Positions 35,139-43,476 of a DNA stretch of 64,000 nt are shown here, piece after piece. The DNA lies in the NCBI GenBank assembly GCA_009823505.1, contig VZQC01005691.1, positions 3,159,598-3,223,597 on the forward strand, in the 5' to 3' direction. Numbering within the stretch: the first letter of the stretch is position 1; each line of letters opens with the position of its first letter. This stretch comes from Rhizomys pruinosus. Lineage: Eukaryota; Chordata; Mammalia; Rodentia; Spalacidae. The notes under the pieces are model-generated. The model was not told where the DNA came from and searched no databases. It saw only the letters and a list, made by a program, of their open reading frames with translations. The position numbers and the translations under genes were made by a program.

Positions 35139-35440
35139 GGGCAGTGGTGGGAGGCCCGGGGGACAGGGCAGGAGGCCTGGGGTAGTGGCAGGAGGCCTGG
35201 GGCAGTGGCAGGAGGCCTGGGGCAGTGGCAGGAGGCCTGGGGTAGTGGCAGGAGGCCTGGGGTAGTGGCAGAGGCTGGCGTAGTGGCAGGGGGCCTGGGG
35301 CAGGGCAGGAGGCCTGGGGCAGTGGCGGGAGGCCTGGGGCAGTGGCAGGGGGCCTGAGGTAGTGGCAGGAGGCCTGGGGTAGTAGCAGGAGGCCTCGGGC
35401 AGTGGCGGGAGGCCTGGGGCACTGGCGGGAGGCCTGATTC
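35139..35440. repeat. G-rich minisatellite, 20 bp unit, about 15 copies
   Basis: The unit reads GGCAGGAGGCCTGGGGYAGT with single-base variants, one damaged copy near 35270 and one shortened copy near 35303. The array begins exactly where the MaLR LTR ends. G-tracts every 20 bp on the plus strand could favour G-quadruplex or slipped structures. The ~98-114 codon frames across it are repeat artefacts. Confidence 0.95.
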
Positions 35441-36849
35441 AGGAGTCAGGCACAACGCTCCAGGTAGTTCACCCTAGGTGACTGGAAGCCTGTAAATATT
35501 TTATGCCTGGTTTGCTAACTTTTCGGGTGTTGTCTTTCACTGAGCCGTGGCTTGTTTTCCATGCCATGTTCTTGTTCCTGGAAATGAGGATATTTTAATT
35601 TGTGAATATTTAAGGGACCCATCACTTACAAAATGGAGCAGCAACTCTTTTTATTACAATTGGCCAGCTTTCTTGGCAATGCCCGTGCATATTCAGGAAT
35701 TCTTGGATGTGTGAATGTCTAAACCATAGAAAAGTTGCTTTCACAAGCAATGGAACTTTTAAGAGTAACCCATTGAGGACTTAACAAAGTGAGTGATATT
35801 AAATTTTATAGACTTATTACTAGATATTTATTAATTAGGTTTTGTGGGGGTGGAAGGAGATATCGGGTATATCGAGCTAATGAAGAATTAATCAGTTCAG
35901 TAGATTTTATGTTCCTGATAAAGATGAATAAATAACTTATATTCATATTTATTTAGCTCATTCTGTGCATGGTTATATCATGACTTGTTCTATAAGTGAA
36001 TTAGAGATTTAGATAAAGAAACAAAACACTGCAAAGAAAAGCGAAGGTAAAAACATTTCTGTCAGAAGTGGAGGCAAAGTGGACGGGGGATTGGGGAGAA
36101 GCTGCCAGGAAAGCCCTTGGGGATCTGAAGGTCTGAGCTGGTCTAGCATGCCCAGGCACACAGCAAAAATGATACGTGACCCCTCTGAAGCCAACGGCTG
36201 CATTGTGAATTATCTATGAATAGATAATTATCTAGTGCCCTGTATTATTGATGTGGTTACATTCAATCTATACTTTCAACATCTATGCAACAACACCAAG
36301 GCATCTATATGACACGTAAAAGAGAACTACACCCTCACTGGGAGCACCTTGGAGGCTGCAAGGTAGAGAGTGTCCATTCCTGACAGAGGATACCGGGTGT
36401 CCTGATGGAGCTGTGTGTTCTGTCTACATCGTTAAAGCAGCCACGCAACATATCTTGCTTGTGAGGTTCCGTTCTGGCAGCTCTTCTGTTATACCACCTG
36501 TGGGTTACTCCCTCCCATGTCTAGGCAACTGAGTCAGGGGTGGTCTGGCTATGGGTTTATTGAGAAGGCAACAGAATACAGAGCCAGGCTTGCTAAGGAT
36601 ACAGTACTGTTAGCTGTCTGTTTCCTGTTGGCCGTGTGTTGTTTAGGAAGGGAGAATGCAAATGCATGCAAATATAATTCTTGTCTGTCTCATTAGGATT
36701 TTGTGATCTGAATGAAATTAAACAGTAAGTTCTCTTTTTAGCCCTTTGGCCCAAATGCAATAATCATGAAATGAAGATACAAATGTATGATAAGTGGAAT
36801 AAGAAATCTCCACACTTTCCAGAATGTTTACAGAACATTTGTATTTGTT
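35441..36849. other. Unique A/T-rich stretch with motif clusters
   Basis: No gene or repeat in 1.4 kb. It contains overlapping GATA/TAAT palindromes at 36208-36234 and two octamer words ATGCAAAT ten base pairs apart at 36656-36663 and 36666-36673. The low repeat content may reflect constraint. A regulatory role is inference only. Confidence 0.4.
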
Positions 36850-36990
36850 TGTTTTTCCTAAACAGGGTCTCAAATAGTATAGAATAGCCTAGAATTTGCA
36901 GTGAGTTGAGGATGGACCTGAACTCTTGATTCCTTTGCCTCTACCTCTCAAGGGCTGTGATAACAGGTGTGTACCACCATACCTGACTCC
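36850..36990 (-). mobile_element. Old B1-like monomer
   Basis: A degenerate antisense B1/PB1: 'aaacagggtctcaaatagt', 'gatggacctgaactcttg', 'gtgataacaggtgtgtacc', 'catacctgact'. Confidence 0.65.
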
Positions 36991-37870
36991 TGACAGCACG
37001 TTTTAATGAAGGAACTAAATTTCCTTAAGATATACTTAAAAGTTTATTACTGTTTACATAGGAAGAACAGGAAAGATTTTGTATGAAGTGTTAACCATTA
37101 CCCTGCTGTTGGCTAGCAGCTGGAAACAGAAGAAGCCAGAAGCATATATTTTGAGGAATTCTTCCACTTCCATTTTCTCAGGTTGTATGTATTATATTGG
37201 AATTACAAGTATGCCTAAATTAAAGTATAAATACCTAGTACAGGAACTCTCTTCATTTTATCTCAAGATTGCGTACATTGTTGATACTCAACTAATAATA
37301 AGACTGATCATAATAATGTAGCAATATTCAACTTCCATTTGGTCACACATTCCACATATACAGTAATTGTAAAAGCATATCATCTCCTAGATTATGTGTT
37401 GTGTGAGGAGAAAATGTGTCATAATCAGGAAATTAGCACTAACGGCAGGAAGGGGACCTTTTTGATCACCCCCTCTGTGCCCCACACGCTCCTGCTAAAT
37501 GCACCTCATTATGAATTCATTTTAAGCTTCATTGAGTTCTAGAAATTAATTTGACATAAATTTCATTGTAAAGCTCTGGAAACTTTAATTTCAAAGGTAA
37601 TATCAGTGTAGGATTGTTTTCCTTTTGGATATGCAGGCTTCAGACAGGTGCTGAGTGCACATATACACCAGAAGCCAATGTTTTTCCAAAGTGACTCAGA
37701 TCCAGCAAGCACTTTACTCATACTGATTTTAATTATACTATTGTTTTAAATTTTATTATTTTTCCAATTTTCTATTATTGCAATTTTATGTGCATGGTTC
37801 TGTACACATTGTGGTTTTCATTTTGACATTTCCTTGTCTATGTGTGACCTGATTTGCGCTTTTTCTTTTT
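36991..37870. other. Unique A/T-rich stretch, no gene recognised
   Basis: An 80-codon frame (37079-37321) and a 67-codon frame (37339-37542) have no domain. No repeat is recognised. Confidence 0.4.
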
Positions 37871-37872
37871 GT

Positions 37873-37922
37873 AGTACTGGACATTGAAACAAGGGCTCTA
37901 CCACTTACCTATCTCTCCATCC
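37873..37922 (-). mobile_element. ID-like SINE remnant
   Basis: 'gtactggacattgaaacaag' followed by 'ggctctaccacttacctatc' resembles the antisense of the tRNA-Ala-derived ID head. It is short and diverged. Confidence 0.4.
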
Positions 37923-38556
37923 AAGTGAGAGAAGGTGTGACTCTTGGAACAGGTGTATCCAGGCACCAGCACTTCTGCTTCAGGTCTGTGTTGGTGAAGG
38001 AGATCAGTGAGATAGAAGTTGCTGCCTTCTTTCCTTGTGATTCGACCCAGGCTGGGTCCAAGGGTCTATTGTGCCTGACCCTCCAGGACAGCCATTCTGG
38101 AAATGCTCTGCATATGTTTTCAACCTAAGAACTTGTCTGCCATGTTAAAGGCAGTAGCTACCTCTCAGTTTATCAGAGTCTGGGTCAGGTACAGGTGAAG
38201 AAGAATCACAGTGGAAAGTAGGATCAGGGACTCAGCTCACCCTTCCGTGGTCCTCATGGTGGCCACATACGTCCACACTGTGGCTCAGCCTCCATGTTAG
38301 CTCTGGAATGGGCATGTGTGTATATATCTGTCATATCTGGATGTTGTTATGAGGGAAACAGGCTATTATTCTGACCTATTTCGTGTTCTTCCATGAACTC
38401 TAGGATATGTCCATAGGATGTTGGTCAGGCATCAGTGTTCTGAGAGGGAAGAGACCCTGTGAATTCATAGAGCAAAGAGGGTGGGTTCATGTAGGGGAGG
38501 AAGGGATGGAGTCTGCAAGGTAGTCCTTCACCTAGGGTCTCTGGGTCTTTTTTTCT
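37923..38556. other. Unique stretch, no gene seen
   Basis: Frames up to 67 codons only; no repeat recognised. Confidence 0.4.
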
Positions 38557-38782
38557 TTTTAAAGGAATCGTTTATTTGTTTTATGTGTGTATGTGAGTGT
38601 CTAAATGTATATATGTACACTGCAAGTGTGCAGTGCCTGAGGAGGCCAGAAGAGGGCACTGGATCCCCTGGAACTGGTGTTATAGATGATGGTGAATCAT
38701 CTTGTAGGGGCTGGGAACTGAATCTGGGTCTTGTGCAAGAGTAAGACAAAGCTCTTAATTTCTGAGCTATTTCTCCAGTCCA
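38557..38782 (-). mobile_element. B3-type SINE
   Basis: Antisense: 'ggccagaagagggcactgg', 'cccctggaactggtgttat', 'gggctgggaactgaatctg', ending 'gagctatttctccagtcc'. An old copy. Confidence 0.85.
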
Positions 38783-38993
38783 GAGTCTCAGAGTCTTAAG
38801 TATGAGCCTAAAGGTTTTAGATTTCTTAGTTAGCAAAACTTTAAAAACCTGCTGAGAAATATAAAGAAAGAAAAAAGCTCTGCAGTCTAGAGACAGTTGC
38901 TTTCACATCAGTATGTTCTCTGTTTCCCCTTCCCTCCATACATTCAATACTCCACTTCCAAACAGGATCCATTGCTACTTTGTTTGCAAGTTT

Positions 38994-38995
<2 letters not shown>

Positions 38996-39035
<40 letters not shown>

Positions 39036-39042
39036 ACGTGTG
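38996..39042. repeat. (GT)n microsatellite
   Basis: About 19 GT units, then GCACGTGTGTGTG. It lies at the 3' tail side of the antisense B4 that follows. Confidence 0.95.
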
Positions 39043-39341
39043 TGTGATGTGGAGGCCAGGGATCAACCTCAGATGTTGTTCCTCAGGCACTTTATACTTT
39101 TTTTGTTTATTGTTTTTTGAGACAGGTTTTCTCTCTACACTGGAACTCACCAGGAAGGATTGACTGACTAGCCAGTGAGCCCCAAGGGATCCACCTCTGT
39201 CTTCCTCTAGAGCTGAGATTATAAGCAGTGCCACCATGCCTGGCTTTTTTAAAATGTGAGTTTGGGGGAGGGATTGAACTTAAATCCTTGTGCTTATAAA
39301 GCACAAACATTTTACTGACTGGACTGTTTCCCCAACCTAGA
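39043..39341 (-). mobile_element. Full-length B4 SINE
   Basis: Antisense B4: 'gatgtggaggccagggatc', 'gagacaggttttctctcta', 'gtgagccccaagggatcc', 'gagctgagattataagcag', 'tttactgactggactgttt'. Moderately diverged. Confidence 0.85.
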
Positions 39342-39463
39342 ATTTTTTTTTAACCAAAGCCCTCTTTGTTTTAGAACATGGCAGTCTTGTTTTGAGAATG
39401 GCCCCAAACTAAATTTTCATCCAGCATATCAGCATAGTTTTTTTTCCCTTCCCTCCCTTCCCC

Positions 39464-39464
39464 N
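39464..39464. other. Ambiguous base (N), probable assembly junction
   Basis: The only N in the window. It lies exactly at the left edge of the perfect 33 bp array, after a CCCTT-rich pyrimidine run, so unique sequence and array may have been joined here with sequence missing. Confidence 0.9.
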
Positions 39465-40562
39465 TGGCAGGGACAGTCATACTGGCCAGCATGCTCGTGG
39501 CAGGGACAGTCATACTGGCCAGCATGCTCGTGGCAGGGACAGTCATACTGGCCAGCATGCTCGTGGCAGGGACAGTCATACTGGCCAGCATGCTCGTGGC
39601 AGGGACAGTCATACTGGCCAGCATGCTCGTGGCAGGGACAGTCATACTGGCCAGCATGCTCGTGGCAGGGACAGTCATACTGGCCAGCATGCTCGTGGCA
39701 GGGACAGTCATACTGGCCAGCATGCTCGTGGCAGGGACAGTCATACTGGCCAGCATGCTCGTGGCAGGGACAGTCATACTGGCCAGCATGCTCGTGGCAG
39801 GGACAGTCATACTGGCCAGCATGCTCGTGGCAGGGACAGTCATACTGGCCAGCATGCTCGTGGCAGGGACAGTCATACTGGCCAGCATGCTCGTGGCAGG
39901 GACAGTCATACTGGCCAGCATGCTCGTGGCAGGGACAGTCATACTGGCCAGCATGCTCGTGGCAGGGACAGTCATACTGGCCAGCATGCTCGTGGCAGGG
40001 ACAGTCATACTGGCCAGCATGCTCGTGGCAGGGACAGTCATACTGGCCAGCATGCTCGTGGCAGGGACAGTCATACTGGCCAGCATGCTCGTGGCAGGGA
40101 CAGTCATACTGGCCAGCATGCTCGTGGCAGGGACAGTCATACTGGCCAGCATGCTCGTGGCAGGGACAGTCATACTGGCCAGCATGCTCGTGGCAGGGAC
40201 AGTCATACTGGCCAGCATGCTCGTGGCAGGGACAGTCATACTGGCCAGCATGCTCGTGGCAGGGACAGTCATACTGGCCAGCATGCTCGTGGCAGGGACA
40301 GTCATACTGGCCAGCATGCTCGTGGCAGGGACAGTCATACTGGCCAGCATGCTCGTGGCAGGGACAGTCATACTGGCCAGCATGCTCGTGGCAGGGACAG
40401 TCATACTGGCCAGCATGCTCGTGGCAGGGACAGTCATACTGGCCAGCATGCTCGTGGCAGGGACAGTCATACTGGCCAGCATGCTCGTGGCAGGGACAGT
40501 CATACTGGCCAGCATGCTCGTGGCAGGGACAGTCATACTGGCCAGCATGCTCGTGGCAGGGA
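39465..40562. repeat. Perfect minisatellite: 33 bp unit, 33 copies
   Basis: The unit (for example 39465-39497) starts TGGCAGGGACAGTCATACTG and ends CCAGCATGCTCG. From 39465 to 40553 there are 1,089 bp, exactly 33 units, plus a 9 bp partial copy. I see no variant between copies. As 33 is divisible by 3, frames stay open: all three plus-strand and two minus-strand frames are stop-free. This creates the 360-461 codon ORFs with 11-residue repeats (for example MLVAGTVILAS). These are by-products, not genes. Perfect identity implies very recent expansion, or a collapsed or inflated assembly. Confidence 0.95.
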
Positions 40563-41175
40563 TGGGTCCTTGAGAGGCAAGGTGACACAGAGACCACCTG
40601 AAATTATGTATAGAACTGGGTCTGCTAGATGTAGGAGCACACTGACAGGGGTGGCGTTTTGTGGTCAGCATTTCTGTAGACTGACTTGATGATATTTTGT
40701 GGAGATCCAGCTGTTGTCTAGACAGCCTCCCATCTGGCCATACCACTTTCCTGAGCCCAGGAATTCTTGCCTCATTTAACCGGGACCCAGGCACCCTGAG
40801 GAGGCATGTACCACCCTCCTACCCAGGTGGTGGTCATAGATTCCCCTGCATTTCCAGAGAACAACTTTCACAGAGTTGTGTGAAATTCACACTCCTAGAA
40901 AATAGTTTAAGAGGAAAATGTTTAAAAACCTTCAGGCTGCAGATATGCTGTATTCATTTTAGACCTGTTCTAACCCTCTGAGTCACAGTGTATTAGAAAA
41001 TGTCCATAAAATTTTAATTTATAACATAAATAATAGGTATTAACATGGTAGAGCATTTGTGTACAGACTACCCAAACTTATTTTTGTTACTTTTGAGTGT
41101 AGAAACTTTAATTCAGTATCATAAAAGCCCAAAAGTCAGTACAAAACTTGCAGCAGTATAGCAGGAATTAGGGGC
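40563..41175. other. Unique stretch, no gene seen
   Basis: Right flank of the 33 bp array. A 94-codon frame at 40697-40981 has no domain. The last 200 bp are A/T-rich. Confidence 0.4.
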
Positions 41176-41178
41176 ATT

Positions 41179-41225
<47 letters not shown>

Positions 41226-41230
41226 TATTT
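41176..41230. repeat. (ATTT)n microsatellite at a B1 tail
   Basis: About 13 ATTT units. They occupy the A-tail position of the antisense B1 that follows, so they probably grew from it. Confidence 0.95.
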
Positions 41231-41370
41231 TTTGAGACAGGGTCTCCTTGTAGCCACAGCTGGCCTGACACTCACTATGTAGACCAGGTTAGCCTCAATC
41301 TCACAGATCTGCCTGCCTCTTCCTCTGGAGTGCTAGGATTAAAGGTGTATGTTATCATGTCTGGATGAAA
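41231..41370 (-). mobile_element. B1 SINE
   Basis: Antisense B1: 'gagacagggtctccttgtag', 'ctatgtagaccaggttagc', 'gctaggattaaaggtgtat', 'catgtctgg'. Confidence 0.9.
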
Positions 41371-41809
41371 TTTTAAAAGAACAGACTAGAGTTTTGTGAA
41401 GCTTTGGAATTCTATATAACCTGATTCGTAGACAAATCTTGTGTGTACTCATCAAGGATTATATTGTCATCCTAGATAGAGCAGTGTAAAGGACATATCA
41501 CACACACATAAACAGATGGAAAAGAAATCTCTCTTAAGGTGCTGGCCTGAACCATTAAGTACAATTCACCACACATAGAACCTATGCGTGGAGCATCCTG
41601 TGGCCTCAGGAGGGAGTGAGGTTGTGAAATGATGGTGCAGAGTCACTAGGGATGAAAACAGACTATGGGTAACTGGATCCTGGCTCCAGGCGTGGGTAGC
41701 TCCTTTGACAGAAGGGATCTACTGCTGGGCCCATACATGTCAGCTCTTACTTGATACCTGGTGCTCTGGGCCCAGCAGCCAAGCCAGTTTATTTGGAGAG
41801 ATCTATGGT
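41371..41809. other. Unique stretch, no gene seen
   Basis: Left flank of the CA-rich tract. The long frames of both strands that start here owe their length to the tract. Confidence 0.4.
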
Positions 41810-42602
41810 ACATACACACAGACACAGACACACCCAAACACACCCACACACCCACACACCCACCCAGACACACCCAGACACACCCACACACCCACACAGA
41901 CACACACAGATATACCCACACACCCACACACCCACACTGATACACACAGAAACACCCACAGACACCCACAGACACACACAGACATACACACAGACACACA
42001 TAGAGACACACACAGAGACACAAGACACAGACACACCCACACACCCACACACCCATACACCCACACAGACACACACAGATACACCCACACACCCACACAC
42101 CCACACAGACACACCCACACTCCCACAGACACACACAGATACACCCACACACCCACACACCCATACACCCACACACCCACATAGACACATCCACATTCCC
42201 ACACACCCACACAGATACCCACACAGACAGACACACAGACACACACACACACCCATACACACACATGCACACACACACGCGCACACACATGCACACATGC
42301 GCACACACACAGACACCCCCCACACCCATATACATACATGCACACACACTCACACATGCACACACACACACACAGGTGTCAGCACGGCAGGACTCTTCTT
42401 CATAGCTTACTCATCCACTGCACACACACACTCACGCGTATGCACACACATGCACACACACACATGCACACACACACAGGCGTCAGCACAGCAGGACTCT
42501 TCTTCATAGCTTACTCATCCACTGCACACACACACGCGTATGCACACACATGCACACACACTCACACATGCACACACACACACATGCACACACACACACA
42601 CA
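41810..42602. repeat. Long CA-rich degenerate satellite tract
   Basis: About 790 bp almost entirely of ACAC, CCCACACA, CACAGACA and CAGATACA words, with higher-order repeats of roughly 30-60 bp in the left part. The right part (42375 onward) alternates CA/CATGCA runs with a 47 bp non-CA block. The overlapping 159-252 codon frames on both strands (Thr/His/Pro- or Cys/Val/Gly-rich) are low-complexity artefacts. Confidence 0.95.
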
Positions 42603-42649
42603 GGCTTCAGCTCGGCAGGACTCTTCTTCACAGCTTACTCATCCACTGC
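42375..42649. repeat. Triplicated 47 bp block inside the CA tract
   Basis: Three near-identical 47 bp blocks, with core GGACTCTTCTTCATAGCTTA then CTCATCCACTGC, start at 42375, 42479 and 42603 and are separated by CA/CATGCA spacers (57 and 77 bp). The spacers differ mainly in CA-run length, so block plus spacer has duplicated together. Confidence 0.92.
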
Positions 42650-43020
42650 GTCTTCCTTCAGTTTTTGGAGTCTGCTGAAGTTTCGTTTTTCTCTCTTGGA
42701 TTTGTTCTCCGTTGGAAGGACAGTGGGAATGGCAAGACGTCACTTCTCCCCCTCTGACGCTGTGACTGCTGTGACAGGATGTGTCTGCACTGGCCCTGGG
42801 CTCCCTGAAGGAGCTTCCTGCCACCACACATGCAGTTTGCATCTGGAATTGCCTCTGTTCTGTTTGTGGGCTGGTGTTGAGCTCTTTTGTCTGCGACTCT
42901 GTCAGTGTTCTGTTTGTGGCTTTATGGCCTGCCTTATCTCCACCTCCCAGCAACACACCACCACTTACTATTGGCCTTTCCTTTCCCAGACACGAAACTG
43001 GTGACACTGGGGACCCTGCC
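42650..43020. other. Unique stretch, no gene recognised
   Basis: Overlapping frames in plus and minus (up to 183 codons, minus, 42639-43190) have no domain, and the minus one runs into LTR-like DNA. Confidence 0.4.
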
Positions 43021-43340
43021 CTGGTCTTCATGTTGAGTGTCTCCAAGACCACACGGTGAAGGCTTGGTCCCCAGTGCCATCGCGTTGGGAGATCCAGTGC
43101 CTTGAGGAGGTGGCCTGGGAGGTCTAAGTCCTCTGGGGACTGTGTGAAGTGGTGAGGGGGCTTTGGCCCTTTTCTTTTCCTGTCTGCCACCTAGTCACAC
43201 ATCTCCCATAGTGTATTGTCCCCACCAGAGGCCTAAATGTGGTGAGCCTGCTCTATTGGGGACTGGAAGTTCTAATCCCTTTGTAAGCTGGCTGTCTCTG
43301 GCACTTGCCACAGTGGTGGTAGCTGACTGACACCTACTCT
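43021..43340 (+). mobile_element. MaLR-like LTR fragment (family uncertain)
   Basis: 'aaggcttggtccccagtgc', 'cttgaggaggtggcctggg', 'ccccaccagaggcctaaatg' and a terminal 'gctgactgacaccta' follow the layout of mammalian MaLR-type LTRs. It is diverged and without an internal region. A DNA-transposon relic is the alternative. Confidence 0.45.
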
Positions 43341-43476
43341 CCGTGGGACCTGGCAAAGCACTCACCCTAGCAGGAATGCAGCACAGCTCCTCCACCTGGA
43401 AATGCTCCTGGACCCTTTGGACCTGTCTCCAGAGCAGTAGAAGAAGTGAGACACAGTGAGACAATAAGGAGACACT

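Noticed and set aside
39371..40794. Frames of 360-461 codons with 11-residue repeats on both strands
   Set aside because: They exist only because a 33 bp unit keeps the frame. Five of six frames are open at once, there is no domain outside the array, and one crosses the N.
41646..42757. Several Thr/His/Pro- or Cys/Val/Gly-rich frames up to 252 codons
   Set aside because: Low-complexity translation of the CA-rich tract, open on both strands together.
42639..43190. 183-codon minus-strand frame
   Set aside because: It runs antisense through LTR-like sequence at 43021-43340 and has no domain.
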